From Paraperibacillus marinus (GTDB lineage: Bacteria; Bacillota; Bacilli; Bacillales; DSM-1321), in NCBI RefSeq assembly GCF_046237605.1, contig NZ_CP143542.1:2852001-2916000 (forward strand): a DNA stretch of 64,000 nt, given 5' to 3'. A program made the position numbers and the translations under genes. The first letter of the stretch is position 1; each line of letters opens with the position of its first letter. Positions 1-7,190 of the stretch are shown piece by piece. The notes beneath the pieces were generated by a model. The model was not told the DNA's origin. It saw only the letters and a program-made list of their open reading frames with translations, and ran no database searches.

Positions 1-261
1 TTCCATCGCTGCCTGCAGGGTAACCCCTGCCTTCTGGGAAGCGATCATAACCTGGTGAAGGTCTACATTCTCCCCCATGGCAAGCTTTGTTGTCATCTGT
101 TCAGACGCTTTTTGAGTTTCATTGATTTTTTCAATTGAATCTTTAAGTACGGACGCAAAATTCGATTGTGCTTCGGATGGTGTACTGAGTGTATTCACCT
201 GGTTTTTTAAATCTGGTGCCTCCGCCTTAAATGGCTGCAGTGCATTCAATCCATTAATCAT
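1..261 (-). CDS. fliE: Flagellar hook-basal body protein FliE (partial, C-terminus outside window)
   Basis: FliE is the small protein that joins the MS ring (FliF) to the proximal rod of the flagellar basal body. The reading frame starts at ATG 261 (MINGLNALQPFKAEA...) and stays open for 87 codons to the window edge. The visible part ends in the typical conserved stretch NVDLHQVMIASQKAGVTLQA. A GGTGG ribosome binding site lies just upstream of the start. It follows flgC closely, giving the order flgB-flgC-fliE that opens the fla/che operon of Bacillus. An internal ATG at 254 is a less likely start. The last few residues lie outside the window. Confidence 0.9.
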   Translation of the reverse strand, partial: MINGLNALQPFKAEAPDLKNQVNTLSTPSEAQSNFASVLKDSIEKINETQKASEQMTTKLAMGENVDLHQVMIASQKAGVTLQAAME

Positions 262-271
262 TATCCGCCAC

Positions 272-730
272 CTACTTTCCTATCTCGAGTGCCTTCAGGA
301 GCATCCCTTTGGATGCATTGAGCACTGTTACGTTTGCTTCGTACGACCTCGTAGCGCTCATCAAGTCAACCATTTCCCTTAATGGATCGACATTAGGCAT
401 TTGTACATATCCGTTTTCATCCGCATCAGGATGCTCCGGGTCATATACCAGTTTCGGAGGGGTTTTATCATCATTTATAATTCTGGCTGCCCGGACTCCA
501 TGCCCGGCTGAGTCAGCACCCGATGCTTTATTAAAATAACTGGCAAAACTGCCTTCCTTTGACTGCAGGACAACGCTCTTGCGCTGGTATGGCTCCCATT
601 TGCCTGTTTCAGCATTGTATGTACCCCTCGTCGTGTCCACATTGGCCATATTGGACGAAATCACATCCATCCTCAGTCTCTGTGCGGTCAGGGCGGAAGC
701 CGTCGTATTCATGCTATGGAATATACTCAT
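272..730 (-). CDS. flgC: Flagellar basal-body rod protein FlgC
   Basis: Proximal rod component of the flagellar basal body, exported by the flagellar type III system. 152 aa from ATG 730 (MSIFHSMNTTASALTAQRLR). It has the N-terminal rod signature with MDVISSNMANVDTTRG and the C-terminal block YVQMPNVDPLREMVDLM...SYEANVTVLNASKGMLLKAL, which is strongly FlgC-like. An in-frame ATG at 736 overlaps the flgB stop (ATGA), but the ribosome binding site AAAGGCGG is better spaced for 730. Translationally coupled to flgB and followed by fliE. Confidence 0.95.
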   Translation of the reverse strand: MSIFHSMNTTASALTAQRLRMDVISSNMANVDTTRGTYNAETGKWEPYQRKSVVLQSKEGSFASYFNKASGADSAGHGVRAARIINDDKTPPKLVYDPEHPDADENGYVQMPNVDPLREMVDLMSATRSYEANVTVLNASKGMLLKALEIGK

Positions 731-732
731 GA

Positions 733-1125
733 TCATCTGCCGCCTTTAATGATTGATTGTAGAGTTTGGAACTTTCCGCTGATTTGCTGGGTAATGGCAT
801 TATAATAAATTTGATTTTCTGCCAGGCTGCTCATTTCTTTATCAACATCGACGGAGTTCCCATTATGGTTATACTGCACATCGTTCCTTGTGAAGACACC
901 GGTCTGACCCGAACCTGCCAAGAAATTAAAATGTTTCGGATTTGTGCGGTAGGCTTTCACGATTGAGTCCTGCTCCTGCTGAAGGATCGCCTTGAATGAG
1001 GCATCCTTTGCCTTATAATTCGGAGTGTCAGCATTTGCTATATTCTGCGAGATTACTTTTTGTTTCAAAGAAGAGTAATCCAGCGCCCGCTCCAGCGTAT
1101 TTATTGAACTTGAAAAGAGATTCAT
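733..1125 (-). CDS. flgB: Flagellar basal-body rod protein FlgB
   Basis: Proximal rod subunit and first gene of the fla/che operon. 130 aa from ATG 1125 (MNLFSSSINTLERALDYSSL), chosen because GAGGTGG at 1131-1137 lies 5 nt upstream; an in-frame GTG at 1134 would overlap that site. The motif QKVISQNIANADTPNYKAKD is the rod-protein N-terminal signature. The stop overlaps the next possible flgC start. In B. subtilis the same gene sits directly downstream of codY, as here. Confidence 0.95.
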   Translation of the reverse strand: MNLFSSSINTLERALDYSSLKQKVISQNIANADTPNYKAKDASFKAILQQEQDSIVKAYRTNPKHFNFLAGSGQTGVFTRNDVQYNHNGNSVDVDKEMSSLAENQIYYNAITQQISGKFQTLQSIIKGGR

Positions 1126-1621
1126 CGAATCCACCTCGACATGAAATATTATACAAAAACGAGAATTTTGTAGAAACAGGCCATTTTTTGTAAATGAAAC
1201 ACATAACTTATTGTAATTAAACCTTCAGACGCTGTCTATGACCTAAACAGCAAAAAACTGTGTTAATAGTCCTATTTTTGATAAATAAGTTACACAATTG
1301 TGTCATTTGCATTACAGAGCCCTTTTTAAATCAGCGTATTTAACTAGGAAACATCTAGAAACTTTTAAAAAGGAAAAAAATAAAATTTTTAGTTTTATTA
1401 CTTGAGTAGGTATTTTTACCTAAATCTTTTTAGCTATTTTCCATCAGTCCCACTGAGGCGCATTTAGCGTATGGGGGATTACATAGAAACCTCCCAATTT
1501 TTTTATTGAAGGTGAATCTCTTTATACTCGATATTAGATGACGATTGAAAAATTCCGGCCATTCGCGCTTCTTTGTGATTTTCAAATACTGCATGAACTC
1601 ACAGTCTATTACAAAAAAAAT
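1126..1621. other. AT-rich non-coding region upstream of the flagellar operon
   Basis: About 500 bp between the codY terminator and flgB with no credible gene on either strand. By position it must hold the fla/che promoter(s). On the minus strand a TATAAT occurs at 1148-1153, but its -35 is poor and it would give a leader of only about 16 nt. A perfect small inverted repeat (TAGGTA..TACCTA, 1407-1422) and a GC-richer patch near 1445-1480 stand out. I could not find a convincing SigD promoter (TAAA-N15-GCCGATAT) or a clean CodY box. Confidence 0.4.
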
Positions 1622-1655
1622 AAAGAGGCCCGGAAATTTCTTTCCGGACCTCTTT
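1622..1655 (-). terminator. Rho-independent terminator of the trmFO-codY operon
   Basis: A 15-bp stem (AAAGAGGTCCGGAAA on the minus strand, one G-U pair) with a 4-nt loop, followed on the minus strand by a T-rich run. It lies 37 bp downstream of the codY stop. The stem is also followed by Ts on the plus strand, so it could work in both directions. Confidence 0.85.
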
Positions 1656-1692
1656 TTACAGGCTAATTCCCCATTAGATGCAGGAAATTCTA

Positions 1693-2472
1693 TCAGCTGC
1701 TTTTCAGCTTATCAAGCTCAACCAGGAACTTGGAATTCAGAACTTTAATATAAGTACCTTTCATTCCAAGGGAACGGGACTCAATGACTCCCGCACTTTC
1801 AAGCTTCCTCAATGCATTCACGATTACAGATCTGGTAATGCCCACACGGTCAGCAATTTTGGACGCGACAAGGAGGCCTTCATTTCCTTTCAATTCTTCA
1901 AAGATATGCTCAATGGCTTCTAATTCACTGTATGAAAGGGAGCTGATCGCCATTTGGACAACGGCCTTGCTCCGTGCTTCCTCTTCGATTTCCTCAGCTT
2001 TTTCACGGAGGATCTCCATACCGACTACAGTTGCGCCATACTCAGCAAGGATCAGATCATCGTCATGGAACTTCTCTTCTAGCCTGGCAAGAATGAGTGT
2101 TCCAAGGCGTTCGCCGCCGCCGATGATTGGGACGATGGTGGTCAGGCCCGCACTGAATAATTCTTTATTCTCAACAGGGAAAGCAGTATATTCACTTTCA
2201 ATGTCGATGTTGGAAGAGGTTTCCTGGATGGTTGAAAGACCTTTGATGTATTCCTCAGGGAATTGGCGGTCTTCAAGCATCTGCTTCATACGCTCGTTTT
2301 CTATCTGCTGGTTGATTGAAAAGCCAAGAAGCTTCCCTCTTCTGCTCACGACAAATACATTCGCTTCAATTACCTCGCTGAGGCTTTCCGCCATTTCTTT
2401 GAAGTTAACCGGCTTCCCGGCAGAGCTTTGCAGCATGCTGTTAATCGTTCTTGTTTTAGTCAATAAATTCAT
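1693..2472 (-). CDS. codY: GTP-sensing pleiotropic transcriptional repressor CodY
   Basis: Global regulator of Firmicutes that binds DNA when GTP and branched-chain amino acids are plentiful, repressing amino acid, motility and competence genes. 259 aa, the normal length. The N-terminal GAF-like effector domain (about residues 1-155, MNLLTKTRTINSMLQ...) is followed by a winged helix-turn-helix (about 200-230, LVASKIADRVGITRSVIVNA). The start is ATG 2472 after AGGAGG. It is the last gene of the trmFO-xerC-hslV-hslU-codY run and ends at a strong terminator. It lies directly upstream of the flagellar operon, which is a CodY target in B. subtilis (established knowledge, not shown here). Confidence 0.97.
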   Translation of the reverse strand: MNLLTKTRTINSMLQSSAGKPVNFKEMAESLSEVIEANVFVVSRRGKLLGFSINQQIENERMKQMLEDRQFPEEYIKGLSTIQETSSNIDIESEYTAFPVENKELFSAGLTTIVPIIGGGERLGTLILARLEEKFHDDDLILAEYGATVVGMEILREKAEEIEEEARSKAVVQMAISSLSYSELEAIEHIFEELKGNEGLLVASKIADRVGITRSVIVNALRKLESAGVIESRSLGMKGTYIKVLNSKFLVELDKLKSS

Positions 2473-2630
2473 TACTAAATTTCCTCCTACCTAGTGCCAT
2501 ATTAAGTATAATTGGCTTATATAAACATATTTCTTATGCAATGACCTACGATATTTGAGGAAAAGCTTTGAAATCATCCATTTGTTAACTACCCTAACAG
2601 TTTCAATTCAAACTTAGAGTGTACCCAGCC

Positions 2631-4040
2631 TTATAAAATGAACTGGCTGAGATCTTTATCCCGTGAAATGGTTCCTAGCTTATCCTCTACATATTGAGGT
2701 GTGATTGTAATTTTTTCCATTGTAATGTCCGGCGCCTCGAAGGAAAGATCCTCAAGGAGCTTTTCCAGAATGGTGTGGAGCCTTCTAGCTCCTATATTAT
2801 CGGTATTCTGGTTCACATCGAAAGCTACTTCAGCGATTCTACGAATAGCTTCGTCAGAAAATTCAATTTGTATACCTTCTGTTTCCAATAAAGCCGTATA
2901 TTGCTTTAAAAGGGCATTGTCAGGCTCATGAAGGATGCGGACAAAGTCATCCACCGTCAGCTTCTTCAATTCCACACGGATCGGGAAGCGTCCCTGCAGC
3001 TCCGGTATTAGATCAGAAGGCTTAGACATATGGAAGGCTCCAGCTGCCATAAAGAGGACGTGATCGGTTCTCACAGGCCCATACTTCGTGATGACTGTCG
3101 ATCCTTCCACTACAGGAAGGATATCACGCTGGACACCTTCGCGGGAAACATCGGCAGAAGAGCTGCCAGACGATTTGCTTGCAATCTTGTCGATTTCATC
3201 AATAAAGATGATGCCGTTCTGTTCGGCTCTGTAAACAGCCTCCTGTGTAACATCTTCCATGTCTATCAGCTTGCCTGCTTCTTCATTAGTCAGGACCTTT
3301 CTGGCTTCGCTCACCATAAGCTTCCTTTTTTTGGACCGCTTTGGAATGAGGCTTCCAAGCGCATCCTGCATATTCATGCCCATCTGCTCCATGCCGGACC
3401 CCTGCAGCATATCAAACATCGATGGAGCCTGTTCCTCGACCTCTACAGTCACCATTTCGTTCTCAAGCTCCCCTGCTGCAAGCTTAGCTTCCACAGCTTT
3501 CCGCTTTTCATAGATGCTGTAATCCTCGGTTTCGGTTTCCTGCTCCTGCTCCTGCTGCATTCCTCCGAAAAGCATTTCAAGCGGATTTTTAAAGTTGCCG
3601 TTCGCTTTCTTGGCAGCCGGCACGAGGAGTTCCACCAGCCGTGCATTGGCATTTTTTTCTGCCCGTTCTTTCACGGCAAGCATTTTTTCCTCTTTGATCA
3701 GGCGGACAGAAGTCTCGGCAAGGTCCCTTACCATTGACTCAACATCCCGCCCGACATATCCTACTTCAGTAAATTTTGTAGCCTCTACTTTTACAAAAGG
3801 AGCACCGACAAGTTTGGCCATCCTCCTGGCGATTTCGGTTTTACCAACACCGGTAGGACCGATCATCAGGATGTTTTTGGGTACCACTTCATCCCTCAGC
3901 CTGTCCTTGAGCTGCATTCTCCTATAGCGGTTCCTGAGCGCAATCGCAACTGCTTTTTTAGCGTCGTTTTGCCCGACTATATACTGATTAAGCTTTTCAA
4001 CGATCTGTCTTGGAGTCATGTTTTCCCTGGTCGTCTTCAT
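2631..4040 (-). CDS. hslU: ATP-dependent protease ATPase subunit HslU (ClpY)
   Basis: AAA+ unfoldase that feeds substrates to the HslV (ClpQ) peptidase in the cytoplasm. 469 aa from ATG 4040 (MKTTRENMTPRQIVEKL) after AAGGAGTG; in-frame codons upstream overlap hslV and lack a ribosome binding site. Visible motifs: Walker A GPTGVGKTEIARR, Walker B IIFIDEIDKI, a substrate-gripping GYVGRD loop, and the long charged I-domain (about residues 110-235). The C-terminus FIL matches the tail that docks into HslV. It is 20 bp downstream of hslV. Confidence 0.97.
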   Translation of the reverse strand: MKTTRENMTPRQIVEKLNQYIVGQNDAKKAVAIALRNRYRRMQLKDRLRDEVVPKNILMIGPTGVGKTEIARRMAKLVGAPFVKVEATKFTEVGYVGRDVESMVRDLAETSVRLIKEEKMLAVKERAEKNANARLVELLVPAAKKANGNFKNPLEMLFGGMQQEQEQETETEDYSIYEKRKAVEAKLAAGELENEMVTVEVEEQAPSMFDMLQGSGMEQMGMNMQDALGSLIPKRSKKRKLMVSEARKVLTNEEAGKLIDMEDVTQEAVYRAEQNGIIFIDEIDKIASKSSGSSSADVSREGVQRDILPVVEGSTVITKYGPVRTDHVLFMAAGAFHMSKPSDLIPELQGRFPIRVELKKLTVDDFVRILHEPDNALLKQYTALLETEGIQIEFSDEAIRRIAEVAFDVNQNTDNIGARRLHTILEKLLEDLSFEAPDITMEKITITPQYVEDKLGTISRDKDLSQFIL

Positions 4041-4060
4041 ATTATCACTCCTTTTCGGAA

Positions 4061-4603
4061 TTAGAGCTCTTCTACAATGATATTGGAATTTGTATACACA
4101 CATACCTCTGAAGCGATATCAAGGGATGCCTTGGCGATTTCGCGTGCATTCAGATGCTCACCCGAATACCGTTTAAGCGCCCTTCCGGCAGACAGCGCAT
4201 AATTTCCTCCTGAACCAATGGCAAGGATGCCGTCATCCGGCTCGATTACTTCCCCTGTACCGGATACGAGCAGCAGATCTTTCTGGTCCATGACTATAAG
4301 CATGGCTTCAAGCTTTCTCAGGACTTTATCGCTTCGCCACTCTTTCGCGAGTTCCACAGCTGCCCTCTGCAGATTCCCGTTATATTCCTCAAGTTTCCCC
4401 TCGAACTTCTCAAACAGTGTGAATGCATCGGCTACAGATCCGGCAAACCCGGCAAGGACCCTGCCGTTGAATATCTTGCGCACCTTCCTTGCGGTATGCT
4501 TCATGACCACAGCGTTGCCGAATGTAACCTGTCCGTCACCTGACATTGCACATTCACCATTATGCTGGACAGCAAATATTGTTGTAGCATGGAAATTACC
4601 CAT
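4061..4603 (-). CDS. hslV: ATP-dependent protease subunit HslV (ClpQ/CodW)
   Basis: Proteasome-beta-like peptidase that forms a double hexamer capped by HslU. 180 aa, start ATG 4603 with GGAGAACGTT upstream. It begins MGNFHATTIFAV; the family core SGDGQVTFGNAVVMKHTARK and the C-terminal EPDDGILAIGSGGNYALSAGRAL are clear. B. subtilis ClpQ carries Ser at position 2, described as its catalytic N-terminal residue; here position 2 is Gly, so the nucleophile is more likely one of the two Thr at residues 7-8, which align with the mature TTI end of E. coli HslV (inference). Upstream gene xerC, downstream hslU. Confidence 0.96.
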   Translation of the reverse strand: MGNFHATTIFAVQHNGECAMSGDGQVTFGNAVVMKHTARKVRKIFNGRVLAGFAGSVADAFTLFEKFEGKLEEYNGNLQRAAVELAKEWRSDKVLRKLEAMLIVMDQKDLLLVSGTGEVIEPDDGILAIGSGGNYALSAGRALKRYSGEHLNAREIAKASLDIASEVCVYTNSNIIVEEL

Positions 4604-4641
4604 AACGTTCTCCTTTCAACACCTTTGATAAAATGGGCAGG

Positions 4642-5535
4642 TTATGCCCTTGGATGTGCGGATTGATAGACCTTCCTGAGCTGTTCCTTTGTTACATGTG
4701 TATATATTTGAGTGGACGAGATCTCAGAGTGGCCCAATAATTCCTGTACGGTCCTGAGATCGGCCCCATTATTCAACAGGTGTGTGGCAAAGGAATGCCT
4801 GAGCATATGCGGATGCAGACTCTTATCCTTGGCTGCCTTCTTTATGATCCGGTCTAATATGTACCTGACCCCCCTGGCAGTCAGCGGGGACCCTTTTGCA
4901 TTCACGAACAAATACTCATGTTCTGCACCCTTAAGCAATGAGCTTCTGATGGATAAATACTCCTTGACGGCAGCAAGAGCCAGGCCTCCGACTGGCAGGT
5001 ATCTGTCCTTCCTTCCTTTTCCATGAACAAGCAGGGTGCCAAGGCCCGCGTCAAGATCCTTCAGCGTGACCGAACAGCACTCGCTGACCCTTATGCCCGT
5101 TCCATACAGCAGCTCGAGCAGTGCAAGGTCCCTTTTTCCCATGGGGGTTTCTTCCCCACAGACTTCAAATAGCGGCTGCAGCTCCTGTTCATAAAGGAAA
5201 CGGGGAAGTTTATGCTCTTTTTTCGGAAGCGATACCTGGGCAAATGGATTGGACTCCACTGCCTTCTCCCGCATGAGGAATTTATAAAGACTGCGCAGGC
5301 AGGATGTTTTCCTGGCTATGGTTTTTTTTGCGAGCTTCTTGTCATGCAGAACCGTCAGGTAGTATCTGGCATCTGTATATTCAACCATCTCAAATCCGGA
5401 AATTTTATGATCAGTCATGAATTCCATGAATTCATTGATGTCTTTCAGGTAATTCGAAATGGTATGCTGCGAGCTGTTCTTTTCTACCTGCAGATACTCG
5501 ATGAAAGCATCCGCCTGGATCTTTTCAGTTTCCAT
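4642..5535 (-). CDS. xerC: Tyrosine site-specific recombinase XerC (CodV)
   Basis: Resolves chromosome dimers at dif together with XerD. 297 aa from ATG 5535 (METEKIQADAFIEYL) after GGGGAGG. An N-terminal core-binding SAM-like domain (residues 1-90) precedes the catalytic domain. Catalytic residues are visible: Arg149 (GTGIRVSE), Lys173 in HGKGRKDR, His243 and Arg246 (HPHMLRH), His269 (LLGHS) and nucleophile Tyr278 (STQIYTH). The conserved chromosomal position between trmFO and hslV argues for the housekeeping dimer resolvase and not a phage integrase. Confidence 0.96.
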   Translation of the reverse strand: METEKIQADAFIEYLQVEKNSSQHTISNYLKDINEFMEFMTDHKISGFEMVEYTDARYYLTVLHDKKLAKKTIARKTSCLRSLYKFLMREKAVESNPFAQVSLPKKEHKLPRFLYEQELQPLFEVCGEETPMGKRDLALLELLYGTGIRVSECCSVTLKDLDAGLGTLLVHGKGRKDRYLPVGGLALAAVKEYLSIRSSLLKGAEHEYLFVNAKGSPLTARGVRYILDRIIKKAAKDKSLHPHMLRHSFATHLLNNGADLRTVQELLGHSEISSTQIYTHVTKEQLRKVYQSAHPRA

Positions 5536-5594
5536 ACTGCCTCCCCGCAAAGCTTCTAAATAGTAACATAGTTTATATAGCCAGGCAATTTATT

Positions 5595-6902
5595 TTACAA
5601 ACTTTTCACAAAGTTCTGAATTGTTTCTAACGCCCGGTTTGCATGCAATTCATTGCGGTCTTTTTTAGCTTTGATCCGTTTCTCAAGATCCGGGAACAGG
5701 CCAAAGTTGGCATTCATCGGCTGGAAGTTCTTAGTGTTGGCTGAGGTGATATATCTTGCCATGCTTCCAATAGCCGTTTCCTGCGGAAACTCAACCGGCT
5801 CCCGGCCGGCCACCAGCCGAGCCGCATTAATGCCTGCTGCAAGTCCTGAAGCGGCAGATTCTACATAACCCTCTACCCCTGTCATCTGGCCGGCGAAGAA
5901 TAAATCCTCACGGGCACGAAGCTGATATGTCGCCTTCAGCACTTTAGGAGAGTTGATGAATGTATTGCGGTGCATAACACCGTATCTGACAATTTCTGCA
6001 TTCTCAAGGCCCGGTATCAGCTGTATAACCTCTTTTTGCGGTCCCCATTTAAGATGTGTCTGAAAACCTACTATATTATATAATGTACCGGCAGCATCAT
6101 CCTGCCTTAATTGGACAACGGCATAAGGCCGTTTGCCTGTCTTGGGATCCTCCAGGCCGACTGGTTTGAGCGGGCCGAACAGCATGGTCTTTTTACCGCG
6201 CTGAGCCATCACTTCGATCGGCATACAGCCTTCAAAGAATATTTCTTTTTCAAATTCCTTTAATGGCACTGTTTCTGCAGCCGTAAGCGCCTCATAAAAG
6301 CGGTCGAACTCTTCCTCATTCATAGGACAGTTCAGGTAAGCGGCTTCTCCTTTGTCATACCTTGATTTCAGATACACCTTTTCCATATCGATGCTGTCTT
6401 TCTCAAGAATGGGAGCTGCCGCATCATAGAAGTAAAGGTATTCTTCGCCAGTCAGCGCCTTTAACTTCTCGGCAAGGGCCGGGCTTGTCAGCGGGCCTGT
6501 CGCAATGATTGTCGGCCCTTCAGGGATTTCAGTTACCTCTTCATTATAGACTGTTACATTTTCATGGTTCTTTACCATCTCTGTCACTCTGGCGGCAAAT
6601 TCATGCCGGTCGACGGCAAGCGCCCCGCCCGCTGGCACCGAGCAGGCGTCTGCAGACGATATGATGATAGAGTCAAGCTTCCTCATCTCTTCCTTAAGTA
6701 CTCCTACAGCATTGGTCAGTGTATTGGCACGTAAAGAATTGCTGCAGACAAGCTCGGCAAATTTATCTGTATGGTGGGCAGGCGTCTGCCTGACCGGGCG
6801 CATTTCAAACAGGTTTACCTTGATCCCTCTCTTTGCGAGCTGCCAGGCTGCTTCACTGCCAGCAAGGCCGGCGCCGATTACATTAACTGCTGCTTTTTCC
6901 AT
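5595..6902 (-). CDS. trmFO: tRNA (uracil-54-C5)-methyltransferase TrmFO, folate/FAD dependent
   Basis: Makes ribothymidine-54 in the T-loop of tRNA using methylene-tetrahydrofolate and FADH2. 435 aa from ATG 6902 (MEKAAVNVIGAGLAGSEAA) after GGAGG. The N-terminal dinucleotide-binding motif GAGLAGSE is clear, as are the GidA-like blocks FAELVCSNSLRAN and MHRNTFINSP, and the C-terminal MTGVEGYVESAASGLAAG FAD-contact region. It is the first gene of the operon reading into xerC, hslV, hslU and codY, preceded by a promoter at 7026-7055. Confidence 0.97.
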   Translation of the reverse strand: MEKAAVNVIGAGLAGSEAAWQLAKRGIKVNLFEMRPVRQTPAHHTDKFAELVCSNSLRANTLTNAVGVLKEEMRKLDSIIISSADACSVPAGGALAVDRHEFAARVTEMVKNHENVTVYNEEVTEIPEGPTIIATGPLTSPALAEKLKALTGEEYLYFYDAAAPILEKDSIDMEKVYLKSRYDKGEAAYLNCPMNEEEFDRFYEALTAAETVPLKEFEKEIFFEGCMPIEVMAQRGKKTMLFGPLKPVGLEDPKTGKRPYAVVQLRQDDAAGTLYNIVGFQTHLKWGPQKEVIQLIPGLENAEIVRYGVMHRNTFINSPKVLKATYQLRAREDLFFAGQMTGVEGYVESAASGLAAGINAARLVAGREPVEFPQETAIGSMARYITSANTKNFQPMNANFGLFPDLEKRIKAKKDRNELHANRALETIQNFVKSL

Positions 6903-7025
6903 TTTACGAACCTCCGATAACATCTATGAATTATAAAATGATTTATTTTAAACTATCGTTTCCTTAAATGATCAGCGTAAAACATGACTGTTTCACAGGA
7001 CAGATTGTGCAAGTCCGAACAAAGC

Positions 7026-7055
7026 ATTATAAACCATAAACTCTATACTTGTCCA
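7026..7055 (-). promoter_or_regulatory. SigA-type promoter for trmFO-xerC-hslVU-codY
   Basis: On the minus strand, TGGACA (7050-7055) and TATAAT (7026-7031) are separated by 18 bp. It lies about 125 bp upstream of the trmFO start and downstream of the topA terminator, so it would drive the whole trmFO to codY run. Assigned from consensus match only. Confidence 0.6.
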
Positions 7056-7161
7056 TATGCATTTTACAATACGCGTGAAAATAAAAAAAGTTTCATGATT
7101 TCTGGTTTTTCCTGAAGTTTTTTAAGAAACGGCTTTATAATATCCTAACTTTCCCCCCATT

Positions 7162-7189
7162 TAAAAAGCAGGTGGGGAATCCCCACCTG
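7162..7189 (-). terminator. Rho-independent terminator of topA
   Basis: A perfect 9-bp stem CAGGTGGGG/CCCCACCTG with a 3-nt loop (7169-7189), followed on the minus strand by CTTTTTAAA. It begins 1-2 nt after the topA stop codon. Confidence 0.85.
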
Positions 7190-7190
7190 T

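Noticed and set aside
1440..1500. Cyclic-di-GMP riboswitch upstream of flgB
   Set aside because: A GC-richer patch looked suggestive, but the conserved GACGCAAAGC core and tetraloop receptor are absent on both strands.
4642..5535. Phage or integrative-element integrase
   Set aside because: The tyrosine recombinase sits in the conserved trmFO-xerC-hslV order and looks like XerC; no att sites or phage genes are nearby.
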